Both the position numbers and the translations under genes were made by a program. Under the pieces are notes generated by a model. The model did not search any database. It saw only the letters and a program-made list of their open reading frames with translations, and was not told where the DNA came from. Source: Flammeovirga pacifica (GTDB lineage Bacteria; Bacteroidota; Bacteroidia; Cytophagales; Flammeovirgaceae). From it: DNA of 64,000 bases. Location of the stretch: contig NZ_JRYR02000001.1 in assembly GCF_000807855.2 (NCBI RefSeq), positions 1,214,565 through 1,278,564 of the forward strand, given 5' to 3'. Below, one piece after another: positions 9,725-18,536 of this stretch; positions within the stretch are counted from its first letter, which is position 1; every line of letters starts with the position of its first letter.

Positions 9725-9760
9725 AAAACAAAAAACCACTTCCCAAAATGGAAAGTGGTT
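9725..9760 (-). terminator. Terminator of the susC-2/susD-2 transcript
   Basis: An AACCACTT arm pairs with AAGTGGTT around a short loop. The minus strand continues into a T-rich tract. It lies about 45 bases past the susD-2 stop codon. Confidence 0.7.
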
Positions 9761-9805
9761 AATTACAATTATGATTCTTATTTTACTATTTTCAACTTAT
9801 ATGAA

Positions 9806-11449
9806 TTAGTCCTTGATGATGTAATCAATTTCTGGTGATTTCTCAGCAAACCAAACTTTCTTACCATATACCGTTTGATCGATACCTTCTGACGCTTTCG
9901 AGAAGTTAGTATAGTTTGTTGTTTGTTCTGAGAACGGATAAGGGAACCTATTTGGTAAACCTTGCTCGTATTGAGTTGCACCTCTTACCCAATAAATTCT
10001 AGGTAAACCAGTTCTTCTCAACTCAGCATAAGCTTCAGGACCATTAGTATATAGCGCTAAATATTTTTGCTCCATAATTACTGTCATAGGATCTTTTCCA
10101 CTTGTATTCACTTTATCAATTACAATCTGAGCATCTTCTAAAGCTGTTCCTACAGTCACTCCATTTTCAGGAATCACTGGTGCATTGTAATCTACAATGT
10201 CAGAATAGTGCTTTTCAAAAGACGCTTGAATGCCTTGCTCTACTAGCGTATTGTAAGCACCAACAGGCACTCCCAATCTGTATGCAGCTTCAGCTTTGAT
10301 AAACAATAATTCAGAATAAGACATCCAGAATGATTTTCCTGAAGGCTGATCTCTAAATAAGTTACCAATTCTAGAAACAGAGCTTAAAACAGGCATTTCA
10401 TCACGAGGAACTCCGTTTTCTTGTCCAACATACTTAGGATCATTTTCATCTGAATCCGGAGTAGGTTGAGCATAAATGTATAAACGGTTGTCATTATTTT
10501 CTTTCAACATATCTACAGTATTTTTTGATACTGCAAAATCGTCTCTATTATCAATATATCTATTGAAATAGAATGGGTGCATGTATGGTTGAGAACCAAG
10601 GTATCTTAACTCAGCATCATCTGAATTAGATTCAAAAACAGGACGGTTACCATCTCCAAACAAAGCTGTTAAACCTTGAGTAGCAAATGCTTGGTCAGTG
10701 TAACTCATTCTAATGTAGATTCTAGCTGCTAATGAATTAGCTAATCTTTGCCACTTTGTAGTTGAACCACCGTAAATTAAATCTGTACCAGAATCAATTT
10801 TACCATTGTTCGCTAACAAATCATTCGCCTCTGCTAATTCCTCAAGAAGATCTTTGTAAATATCACCTTGGTTATCATAAACAGGTTGGAAATTAGTTAT
10901 TTCAAATCCTAAAGCCATTGTTTGGTTTGCTTCAGTATAAGGAATATCACCAAAAGCATCCGCTAGGTTAAGAAAGATATATGCTCTTGTTGTTTGCATT
11001 GCACCTATCAAAGCTTGAGCGTCTTTTTTCTGACCTTCGTCTCCTGTTTCTTCAGCAATAGCTAATCTTTCACGAGCTGCTTTTAAACCAAGTTCAAGAT
11101 CATGTAAACCTGCCATGTTTGGCGTAGATCCAGAATTTGTAATACCTGCATATAATCTTTTCCAGATTTCATCCATTACAGACGGACGGTACTCATACCA
11201 ATCCTCGTCTAAATATTGGATTTTAGAAAAATGCTGAGACCAAATACCTGCGGCAGTTAAGTTAAAATACTGACCTTGGATACCATATCCACCACCTGTA
11301 CTTGAGAACAAAACGTTAGCAAACAAACTTTCAGGTTCTACATGAGAAGGATAGTTTGGATTCTCACGTAATTCATCAAAATTCTTAAAGCATGAGGTTA
11401 AAGTAAAAGCGATAACCACTGCGTAAATATATTTTATATATTTTTTCAT
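9806..11449 (-). CDS. SusD/RagB-family outer membrane lipoprotein (pair 2)
   Basis: This is the SusD-type surface lipoprotein of the second pair, 547 residues, with a lipobox ending LTSC (Cys20). It aligns along its whole length with the protein at 4375-6126. Shared blocks include SCFKNFDE after the lipidated Cys, IQYLDEDWYEYR, the DIPYTEA region, RLANSLAARIYI, EQKYLALYTNGPEAYAELRR and LPNRFPYPFSEQTTN. It follows susC-2 after a 55-base gap and is followed by a terminator. Like its paralogue it belongs to the SusD-like_2 group, with no neighbouring carbohydrate-active enzyme to suggest a substrate. Confidence 0.92.
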   Translation of the reverse strand: MKKYIKYIYAVVIAFTLTSCFKNFDELRENPNYPSHVEPESLFANVLFSSTGGGYGIQGQYFNLTAAGIWSQHFSKIQYLDEDWYEYRPSVMDEIWKRLYAGITNSGSTPNMAGLHDLELGLKAARERLAIAEETGDEGQKKDAQALIGAMQTTRAYIFLNLADAFGDIPYTEANQTMALGFEITNFQPVYDNQGDIYKDLLEELAEANDLLANNGKIDSGTDLIYGGSTTKWQRLANSLAARIYIRMSYTDQAFATQGLTALFGDGNRPVFESNSDDAELRYLGSQPYMHPFYFNRYIDNRDDFAVSKNTVDMLKENNDNRLYIYAQPTPDSDENDPKYVGQENGVPRDEMPVLSSVSRIGNLFRDQPSGKSFWMSYSELLFIKAEAAYRLGVPVGAYNTLVEQGIQASFEKHYSDIVDYNAPVIPENGVTVGTALEDAQIVIDKVNTSGKDPMTVIMEQKYLALYTNGPEAYAELRRTGLPRIYWVRGATQYEQGLPNRFPYPFSEQTTNYTNFSKASEGIDQTVYGKKVWFAEKSPEIDYIIKD

Positions 11450-11504
11450 AATTGATTTCTTTTGAAGGAAGTACTATACTTCCTAGATGAGGTAAGTCTT
11501 GTTA

Positions 11505-14500
11505 TTAGAATTGCAATTTGATATCAAATCCAAAGCTTCTTGATGTTGGTAATTGACCAAATTCAAAACCTTGACCTGACATACCTGCACCAAAACCAGC
11601 TTGAGGGTCAATATTTGGAGCATTTTTATACATCATCCAAAGATCATTACCTACTAATGAGAATGTAGCTCCTTTAATACCAGATTTTCCTAACCATTCT
11701 TGTGGTAATCTGTATCCAATTGATAATTGAGCTAATCTGATATATGAAGCGTCATAAACATACTCTTCATGGATACCATATAGTGATTGATAATAAGTCA
11801 TTGCATCAACAGCAACTTCGTTTTTCTTATATCCACCGTTGCCATCAGGAACAACACCTACAGTTCTACCTGCTTCTCTATTTACAGCAGTTACATCAAG
11901 TACACCTGCGTATTCACCAAACATGTTTGTTACAGAGAAGATGCTACCACCAAACGACATATCAATCAATGCTGAGAATACGAAGTTTTTATAAGAGAAT
12001 GAGTTTCTAATACCACCTCTCCAATCTGGGTTAATATCACCTAAAGCAGATTTTTCTGATTCTCTCATTGGGATACCTTGTTCATTCACAATAATATCAC
12101 CTTCTGGAGATCTTTGGTATTTGATACCATAAAGAGTACCCATTGGTTCACCCGGACGAGCTTCAGTAGTTAAACCCCAATACTCACCAAGAATGAATGA
12201 ATCTACTCCATCAGCCAATGATTTTACTGTGTTGATGTTTTTCGTAAAGTTGAATGAAACATCCCATTTAAAATCTGTTGTTTGTATTGGTGTTGCATAG
12301 ATCATAAATTCAAAACCTTTGTTTTCTATTTCACCAGCGTTAATAGTAGTATATCTATAACCTGAAGATGCTGATACATCGGCATTTACAATTTGATCAT
12401 AGGTGTTCTTTTGATAGTATACAGCTTCAAAACCGATTCTATTATTTAAGAACGCCATCTCTAAACCAGTTTCCCATGAGTTTGTAGTCTCTGGTCTTAA
12501 GTTAGGGTTAGATTGGATATCACCATACTTAAACATTGGATTACCATCCCAAGGAAGTGGAGAACCATAAGTGTTCATAAGCATATAAGGGTTAGCTGCT
12601 GCACCTACTTGTGCCCAACCACCTCTTACTTTACCATTTGAGATAAAGTTTGGTAAATCAAACTGCTCTGAGAATACATATGATAAGTTAATTGATGGAT
12701 ACAAGAAACTATCATTCATTGCTGGAAGTGTTGAAGACCAGTCATTACGAACTGATAAGTCTAAGAATAAGTAATCTCTAAACCCTACTGCTGCTGTAGC
12801 ATATAATGAGTTAATTACTTGCTCTTCGAAGTATGTTTCTGCTCCTACTTGACCTACTGCGTTAGCTGGAGTATAAATACCTGCTGTAGCAAGACCAGTC
12901 ACTGTCATTGCATCTCTTTTATAACTCTTATACATGTTGTTACCACCTGCATTAGCTGAGATATTCCAATCTTGACCAAAGTCTTTTGAGAATGATAACA
13001 AGAAATCAAAGTTTGATTCGTTCACAAAATAGTTTTCTTCAACAAATCCACCTGTAGGGTTGTTGATAGAGTGTTTTGCTGTTCTTGACATACGATTTTC
13101 AGAATAAAAATCAGTACCGCCCTTCACTTGTAAACTTAAGAAATCAGTAAAGTTATATTTCATTGAAGCATAACCATTCATACGATCACGACGCTGTGAG
13201 TTTGTGTTTTCATTCACAATCCAATACGGGTTATCGTGGTAGTTATAGTTCCAGTTATATGGAGTACCATCTGCTTTCTTATAATCTTTCAATTGGTTAG
13301 TATCCACTTGACGACCGAACCAAACGAATTGTTGCATTACGTTGTTTGCACCATAACCTTGTGATGGTAAGTTATCTGATGATCTGTTAGAGTAAGTTGC
13401 TTTCGCATCAAATCTAAGTTTATCATTAATCTTATGACCAACAGCCATTGAAGTACTAATGTTATTTAAACCAGTATTTGGCACCATACCTTTTTGATCA
13501 GAATACATTAATGAGAATCTCAAGTTTGTATCATCAGTACCATGTGCAATAGCTAAATTTGTTGTTGAAACATGACCTGTTTCGAAGAAATCCCTTACGT
13601 TATTAGGACTAGATGTCATTTCAACCGCTTCTCCATTAGAAAAGAATTGAGTTGCCATATAACCAGCATCTAATCTTGGTCCCCAAGATTCGTCAAAACC
13701 ATCATGAATACCATTACCTTTACCATCCACAAATGAGAATTCGCCATTCATACCTTGACCATACTCATTTTGATAATTTGGTAAGATTAAAGGTGTTTGG
13801 AAAGTAGTAGTGTTTGATAATGTAATACCTAAACCTTTAGCTCCTTTACCTTTTTTAGTTGTCACGATAATCGCACCGTTCACGGCTCTTGAACCATATA
13901 AAGCGGCTGCGTTTGGTCCTTTAAGAACCGTCATCGATTCAATATCATCAGGGTTCAAATCTGAGATTGGTGAACCGAAGTCAGCACCACCTGAAGATGT
14001 GTTACCTGAGTTATAAGTATTATCCACTGGCACTCCGTCAATTACATATAACGGTTGGTTATCACCTGTTAAAGATGAGTTACCACGAATAACTACACGA
14101 GATGATGAACCTACAGCTCCAGAAGAAGAAGTTACTTGTACACCAGCAACTTGTCCGTTTAATGCACCTAAAATATCATTATCTCCTGATTTAAGGTTTT
14201 CTCCTTTTACCTCTGTAACTGAGTAACCTAGTGATTTTTTATCTTTTTCCATTCCCAAAGCCGTTACCACAACTTCTTCTAGTTCTTGAGAATCTTCTTC
14301 TAAGATAAAATTGATTACAGTTTGCGTACCAATTGCTACTTGTTGGCTAGCATAACCGATAAGTCTCACTTCCAGTGTTTCGCTTACTTCAGGTAAAGCA
14401 ATAGTAAATTTACCTTCAAAGTCAGTTACAGCACCTACTGTTGTTCCTACTACCATTACGGTAGCACCAGGTAGAGATTCTCCTGAGGCATCGGATACTA

Positions 14501-14582
14501 CCCCACTTACTTTCTTATCCTGAGCATACAAGTTTGCGATTGTACACAAAGTCAAAGAGAAGAATAATAAAACTCTTTTCAT
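11505..14582 (-). CDS. SusC/RagA-family TonB-linked outer membrane transporter (pair 2)
   Basis: This is the transporter subunit of the second pair, 1025 residues. It has the same layout as the SusC at 6135-9206: a signal peptide ending near NLYAQ, a carboxypeptidase-regulatory-like domain (KKVSGVVSDASGESLPGATV), the signature ELEEVVVTALGMEKDKKSLG, a plug with VVIRGNSSLTGDNQPLYVID and SMTVLKGPNAAALYGSRA, and a barrel ending in DIKLQF. Differences from the paralogue fall mostly in the barrel segments after the plug, the expected place for changes in ligand specificity. It is the promoter-proximal gene of its unit and its leader holds a short perfect stem-loop. The substrate is unknown. Confidence 0.95.
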   Translation of the reverse strand: MKRVLLFFSLTLCTIANLYAQDKKVSGVVSDASGESLPGATVMVVGTTVGAVTDFEGKFTIALPEVSETLEVRLIGYASQQVAIGTQTVINFILEEDSQELEEVVVTALGMEKDKKSLGYSVTEVKGENLKSGDNDILGALNGQVAGVQVTSSSGAVGSSSRVVIRGNSSLTGDNQPLYVIDGVPVDNTYNSGNTSSGGADFGSPISDLNPDDIESMTVLKGPNAAALYGSRAVNGAIIVTTKKGKGAKGLGITLSNTTTFQTPLILPNYQNEYGQGMNGEFSFVDGKGNGIHDGFDESWGPRLDAGYMATQFFSNGEAVEMTSSPNNVRDFFETGHVSTTNLAIAHGTDDTNLRFSLMYSDQKGMVPNTGLNNISTSMAVGHKINDKLRFDAKATYSNRSSDNLPSQGYGANNVMQQFVWFGRQVDTNQLKDYKKADGTPYNWNYNYHDNPYWIVNENTNSQRRDRMNGYASMKYNFTDFLSLQVKGGTDFYSENRMSRTAKHSINNPTGGFVEENYFVNESNFDFLLSFSKDFGQDWNISANAGGNNMYKSYKRDAMTVTGLATAGIYTPANAVGQVGAETYFEEQVINSLYATAAVGFRDYLFLDLSVRNDWSSTLPAMNDSFLYPSINLSYVFSEQFDLPNFISNGKVRGGWAQVGAAANPYMLMNTYGSPLPWDGNPMFKYGDIQSNPNLRPETTNSWETGLEMAFLNNRIGFEAVYYQKNTYDQIVNADVSASSGYRYTTINAGEIENKGFEFMIYATPIQTTDFKWDVSFNFTKNINTVKSLADGVDSFILGEYWGLTTEARPGEPMGTLYGIKYQRSPEGDIIVNEQGIPMRESEKSALGDINPDWRGGIRNSFSYKNFVFSALIDMSFGGSIFSVTNMFGEYAGVLDVTAVNREAGRTVGVVPDGNGGYKKNEVAVDAMTYYQSLYGIHEEYVYDASYIRLAQLSIGYRLPQEWLGKSGIKGATFSLVGNDLWMMYKNAPNIDPQAGFGAGMSGQGFEFGQLPTSRSFGFDIKLQF

Positions 14583-14616
14583 GTTAATAGTAAATAATTA
14601 ATTGGTTTATAAATAA

Positions 14617-14633
14617 TTGGAGTCCATCTCCAA
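14617..14633 (-). promoter_or_regulatory. Stem-loop in the susC-2 leader
   Basis: A perfect 6-base stem (TTGGAG with CTCCAA, 5-base loop) lies 34 bases ahead of the susC start codon, the same place as the different stem in the susC-1 leader. Same position with different sequence suggests that the structure matters more than the bases. Confidence 0.5.
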
Positions 14634-14685
14634 GATCGAGTTGTACTTATATTTAGCTAGTTTTTACATACATAATTTAAAATGG

Positions 14686-14715
14686 CAAAAGTTATGAGTG
14701 ATCAGCCATTCAAAA
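14686..14715 (-). promoter_or_regulatory. Candidate promoter of susC-2
   Basis: On the minus strand TTTTG (14711-14715) is followed after 16 bases by TAACTTTTG (14686-14694), one base longer than the TAnnTTTG consensus. The shared TCATAACTTTT block is also found ahead of susC-1 at a similar distance from the start codon. Confidence 0.45.
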
Positions 14716-15157
14716 TGTAGGAGATTTAGCATAAGATAAATAATAAGTTTCTTTTGAGTTTTTTAGCAGGTTTTAGTTCTAAAAATTACTCATATAAATA
14801 GCCTGTAAACAGGTTGATTTTGTTTTAGTTTTTTATTAAAATTTTTGATTTATAAAAATGTCAGGTAACTAACATTTCATTAATCGAATTGGTTTTTAGT
14901 TTTTTTATAGTCGCAAGGATACGACAAAGAATATTTTTAGTTCAAATCACTTAACTTAATTTAATGTTATACGATGATTATCACCTCTATTTAACTACTC
15001 ATAACACCATGTAACATTTGATTAACATCAGAAAAATCTATTAAATGTCATAATTATACTTATTTCATCTTTTTGATGAAGAAATCACAACAATACCCCT
15101 ATTATTTTCAAAATTCACGATAGAATTAAGAAATCCATACAACTATAAAAATTAGTC

Positions 15158-15192
15158 AAAAAAAAAGTCACCTCAAAAGAGGTAACTTTTTT
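15158..15192 (-). terminator. Terminator behind the truncated susD
   Basis: The stem pairs AAAAAGTCACCTC with GAGGTAACTTTTT (one mismatch) and ends in a T run on the minus strand. It still sits 22 bases past the stop codon of the broken gene, so the 3' end of that unit is intact. Confidence 0.75.
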
Positions 15193-15214
15193 AATCTAAA
15201 CCAATTGAATAAAA

Positions 15215-16405
15215 CTAATTCTTATAATTGATATCGGTGTTATTTGTGAACCACATTTTACCACCATAAATTAAATTTCCTTGTTCAATATTTAAGTCAT
15301 TTACAGCTTTATTATAATTTGCTGAATTTGTTCTTGATTCTGAAATAGGATATGGAAAACGGTTTGGCAATCCCTTTCCTGGCCATTTTCTACCACCTTC
15401 TACTACATCAATAGCAGGCCATCCTGTTCTTCTTAATTCTGCATATCCTTCAATACCATTAGAAAAAATAGAAATGTATTTCTGTTCCATAATCACTCTT
15501 ATGATTCCTCCTTCTTTAGAGTAATCCAATCGAGCAATCACTTCTGCTGCATCTTCTGCTACTGTTTTAATTTCATGACCATTTACAGGTACAATTGGAG
15601 CTTGATATGCAGAAGCTTCTGAAAACTGTTTCATAAAAGAAGATGTAATACCTTCTTCAATAAAAAACTGTGGCGAACCTCCTACGTCTGTAATACCATT
15701 CAAAGCTGCTTCAGCTTTTATAAATTGTAACTCTGAATAAGTCATCCAAAAAGATTTACCAGCAGGCTGATCTCTAAAAATATTACCTATTCTAGAAATT
15801 GTTGCTAATGCAGGAGGTGCTGTTGCTCCATTAATCTGACCCACATATTCTACTGGAATATTTTCCTCCTCATCCATAGATTGAGGTGTTGGTTTTGCAT
15901 ATACATACAAACGCTTATCAATAAAACTGATATTATCGTTAGCATCTTTAATTTGTAATAGATCAACCAAGTTTTTTGAAACGGCAAAATCTTCTCTATT
16001 GTCTAAGTATCTGTTCGAATAAAAAGGATGAACATAGGGCTGTGAACCTGTATACATTAGTTGTGCATCGTCTTCATTACTTTCAAACATGGGATAGTCG
16101 GCAGGATTTCCAAATATCTTTTTAAGTCCACCTGTCACATCAATTTCAAACCCTGCCTCAAACGTATTCACTTTATTCAATCGAGTATAATATCTTGCCA
16201 TTAATGAGTTGGCTAATTTTCTCCATTGATTAGCTCTACCTTGATATATCAAATCAGCGCCACCATCAATAGCTCCTTCTTTTAGAAGCTCATTTGCCTC
16301 TTCTAATAGTTTAAATACAGTAAAATATACTTGATTTTGAGTATCATATTTAGGTTGGCTGATATCATTTTTAAAAGCCTCAGAATATGGGATATTTTCA
16401 AAAAA
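15215..16405 (-). pseudogene. 5'-truncated SusD-family gene (third copy)
   Basis: This is the C-terminal two thirds of a third SusD paralogue. Homology to the two intact copies begins at ENIPYSEAFKND, equivalent to DIPYTEA near residue 175 of the intact protein at 9806-11449. It then runs without interruption through NQWRKLANSLMARYYTR, QPYVHPFYSNRYLDNREDFA and LPNRFPYPISESRTNSAN to its own stop and terminator. The signal peptide, lipobox and first helical region are missing, as is the whole susC that should precede it. Reading upstream in the same frame meets a stop at 16406-16408, three codons past the end of homology, directly beside the terminator of the tRNA-His genes. A TTG at 16252 could start a 345-residue product but it would have no export signal. 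I read this as a deletion remnant. Confidence 0.85.
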
Positions 16406-16411
16406 TTAAGC

Positions 16412-16443
16412 AAAAAAAAAACACTAGACCTTAATCTAGTGTT
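16412..16443 (-). terminator. Terminator of the tRNA-His pair
   Basis: A 9-base perfect stem (AACACTAGA with TCTAGTGTT) is followed by nine or more T on the minus strand. It lies directly past the 3' end of the second tRNA-His gene to be transcribed. Confidence 0.8.
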
Positions 16444-16449
16444 TCTTTG

Positions 16450-16524
16450 GGCGAATGATGGGATTCGAACCCACGGCCCCCGGAACCACAAACCGGTGCT
16501 CTAACCAACTGAGCTACAATCGCC
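16450..16524 (-). tRNA. tRNA-His (GTG), downstream copy
   Basis: The minus strand folds as a cloverleaf with anticodon GTG, an encoded extra 5' G (G-1) facing C73 as expected for tRNA-His, a D loop with AGTTGGTTA and a T loop TTCGAAT. CCA is not encoded. The acceptor stem has one T-T mismatch (pair 5-68). It is identical to the copy 99 bases upstream. Confidence 0.95.
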
Positions 16525-16548
16525 ATTGCATACAAAAACAAAAACTTG

Positions 16549-16623
16549 GGCGAATGATGGGATTCGAACCCACGGCCCCCGGAACCACAAACCGGTGCTC
16601 TAACCAACTGAGCTACAATCGCC
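16549..16623 (-). tRNA. tRNA-His (GTG), upstream copy
   Basis: Identical 75-base gene 99 bases ahead of the other copy and transcribed first. The identity extends a few bases beyond the tRNA on both sides (81 bases in all), which points to a recent tandem duplication. CCA is not encoded. Confidence 0.95.
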
Positions 16624-16816
16624 ATTTTGTTTTTTTGCTGTGCAAAGGTAACATAATTCACCTTCTTTTTCCTAATCTTATTTCGCAAATGAATTCAAAT
16701 AAGATACAATCATCTGTTTTTAAAGGAAATAAATATAAAAAAAACATGTTTAATGCTTATTTCTCGCATCAAACATGTCTTATTTTAAACACTTTTTATT
16801 GACAATCTCAGATTAA

Positions 16817-18151
16817 TTATCTTTCAAATGTCAATCTTTGTCCTTTTACACTATCATTAAATTGACCATTTTCAAAAGCTAAATGTCCAGAAACAATCGT
16901 GTGTGTGATACTTGAAGAGAAAGTATGACCTTCAAAAGGAGACCATCCACATTTGTAGTGTAAACTTTCTTTATTTACTTCATGAGATTGATTAGGGTCT
17001 ACTAAAACTAAATCTGCCCAATATCCTTCTTTAATGTACCCTCTTTTCTCTACATCAAATAAAATAGCAGGATTATGACATGCTTTTTCAACGATCTTCT
17101 CTAAAGAAATTTTTCCTTGTTTATGGAAATCAAAAAGAACTTGTAATGAATGTTGTACTAATGGACCTCCAGAAGGTGCACTATTATATTTATTACTTTT
17201 CTCTTCTAATGTATGAGGTGCATGATCCGTTGCTATTACATCAATCTTATCATTTAGAACACCAGCTAGAACACCTTCGCCATCTGCTTTTGTTTTTACA
17301 GCAGGATTCCACTTAATAAATGCTCCTTTCTTCTTATAATCTTCATCAGAGAACCACATGTGATGTACGCATGCCTCTGAGGTTATTTTCTTATCCTTCA
17401 ATGGAATATCATTGTCGAATAACTCCAGCTCTTTCGCTGTAGAGATATGAAGAATATGTAAACGAGCACCGTGCTTTCTTGCTAATGCAACTGCTTTAGA
17501 AGAAGACGAATAACAAGCTTCTGCACTTCTAATTTCTGGATGACATTCCATAGGAATATCTTCACCATATTTCTCTATATATTTTTCAAGATTCTCTGCA
17601 ATCATAGGATCATCCTCACAGTGTGATGCAATGATCATTTGTGCCTTTTGGAAAAGGTTAGCAAGTGTTTCCTCATTATCCACTAACATATTTCCAGTAG
17701 AAGAACCCATAAAGACTTTTATCCCACAAACATTTTTAGGATCAGCCTTTAAAACCTCTTCTAAATTATCGTTAGAAGCTCCAATATAAAAAGAGTAATT
17801 TGCTAATGAAGTCTCCTTAGCAATAGCATACTTTTCTTCCAATTTTTCAATTGTTGTTGTTGGAGGTTTCGTATTAGGCATCTCCATAAATGAAGTTACA
17901 CCCCCTGCTACTGCAGCTCTAGATTCTGTTTGAATATTTGCTTTTTGAGTTAAGCCAGGCTCTCTAAAATGAACTTGATCATCAATTAATCCTGGTAATA
18001 GGTATTTCCCATTAGCATCAATCAATTTTTCTCCGTTGTGAGAAATAGAAGCTGCGATTTTTTCAATCTTACCTTCATTGATTAAAACATCAGTTTGTTT
18101 GATTTGCCCCTCATTGACCATCTGGGCGTTTTTGATCAGAATCTTTGACAT
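16817..18151 (-). CDS. pyrC: Dihydroorotase (type I)
   Basis: This enzyme closes carbamoyl aspartate to dihydroorotate in pyrimidine synthesis, in the cytoplasm. The 444-residue protein belongs to the amidohydrolase superfamily. Metal-site motifs are visible: GLIDDQVHFREPG, the carboxylated lysine in CGIKVFMGSSTGN, IIASHCED, LHILHIS and the catalytic aspartate in VIATDHAPHT. The first metal motif reads Q-x-H (Gln59, His61) where most dihydroorotases have H-x-H; I recall this form from other Bacteroidota but could not check it. The start chosen is MSKILIKNAQ, because the upstream in-frame ATG adds 14 residues with no family counterpart. Other pyrimidine genes are not nearby. A hydantoinase-like amidohydrolase is the main alternative. 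Confidence 0.88.
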   Translation of the reverse strand: MSKILIKNAQMVNEGQIKQTDVLINEGKIEKIAASISHNGEKLIDANGKYLLPGLIDDQVHFREPGLTQKANIQTESRAAVAGGVTSFMEMPNTKPPTTTIEKLEEKYAIAKETSLANYSFYIGASNDNLEEVLKADPKNVCGIKVFMGSSTGNMLVDNEETLANLFQKAQMIIASHCEDDPMIAENLEKYIEKYGEDIPMECHPEIRSAEACYSSSSKAVALARKHGARLHILHISTAKELELFDNDIPLKDKKITSEACVHHMWFSDEDYKKKGAFIKWNPAVKTKADGEGVLAGVLNDKIDVIATDHAPHTLEEKSNKYNSAPSGGPLVQHSLQVLFDFHKQGKISLEKIVEKACHNPAILFDVEKRGYIKEGYWADLVLVDPNQSHEVNKESLHYKCGWSPFEGHTFSSSITHTIVSGHLAFENGQFNDSVKGQRLTFER

Positions 18152-18536
18152 ATTCTTATGTTTAATATTTGATTCCACGAAGATACATCCCAAAAGATCC
18201 TTTTTAAAAAAAAAGCATAAAAAAAAGACCTCAATTTGAGGCCTTTTATAATGTCTGTTTGTCTAGTCTATATTAGTGGAAAGAACTTTTTCGTTCCTGT
18301 TGTATCATAACTATTTGTCTTTTAACTAATTATAAATACGGCACTATAGCTATCATAAGCTATAAAATTGATGTATCTTAACAAGATTAACACTAATTTA
18401 AGATAAATGAATGAATTATCACTCATGAATTAAGCTATGATAATTTCACCTATCATTCATTTTATCAAATAATATTTCTTTAATGAGTTTTAGACCAAAC
18501 TAATAAGGTAATACTTAGTGTACATTGCCAAATTTT
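18152..18536. other. Intergenic region between pyrC and the amidase gene
   Basis: Apart from the terminator at 18208-18247 this region is AT-rich and holds no open frame. No promoter matching the consensus was found for pyrC. An imperfect repeat of ATGAATGA near 18407 resembles the proposed tetR operator but is weaker. Confidence 0.35.
18208..18247 (-). terminator. Terminator downstream of the amidase gene
   Basis: The stem CCTCA/TGAGG is extended by A-T pairs and ends on the minus strand in two T tracts. It lies about 290 bases past the amidase stop codon and ahead of pyrC, so it separates the two transcripts. Confidence 0.6.

Larger units (their letters stand above)
9207..9805. other. 599-base intergenic region between the two susC/susD pairs
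   Basis: This region holds the terminator of susD-2 (9725-9760), the leader and likely promoter of susC-1 (9207-9320), and a stretch of about 400 bases with no open frame of note. Within it, 9535-9565 forms a stem followed by seven T on the plus strand, which could end a short transcript antisense to the susC direction. TATTTTTG on the minus strand (9681-9688) matches the -7 consensus but lacks a -33 partner. Confidence 0.4.
14583..15214. other. 632-base intergenic region upstream of susC-2
   Basis: The first 135 bases are the susC-2 leader and promoter. The rest (about 14720-15157) is very AT-rich with no convincing gene. It includes a small palindrome CCTGTAAACAGG (14812-14823) of unknown meaning. 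The terminator of the broken susD lies at the far end. Confidence 0.4.

Noticed and set aside
4375-14582. The two susC/susD pairs as a polysaccharide utilisation locus
   Set aside because: No glycoside hydrolase, lyase, sulfatase, hybrid two-component or ECF sigma/anti-sigma gene is near, so a carbohydrate substrate is not supported.
16252-16254. TTG as the start of a functional third SusD protein
   Set aside because: The product would lack signal peptide and lipobox, and homology to intact SusD continues upstream in the same frame, which shows truncation rather than a real start.
16447-16626. Two identical 81-base units could look like a repeat array
   Set aside because: They are two tRNA-His genes; there are only two units and no CRISPR features.
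16431-16802. Short open frames on both strands over the tRNA-His pair, with a repeated peptide
   Set aside because: The repeats are the two identical tRNA genes read as protein; there is no gene there.
18152-18193. Longer dihydroorotase with the upstream ATG
   Set aside because: The added 14 residues have no family counterpart; MSKILIKNAQ begins the normal first beta strand.
18407-18432. ATGAATGA-type repeat near pyrC as a second TetR operator
   Set aside because: Only the short ATGA/TCAT ends match, in AT-rich DNA, and no promoter is recognisable next to it.
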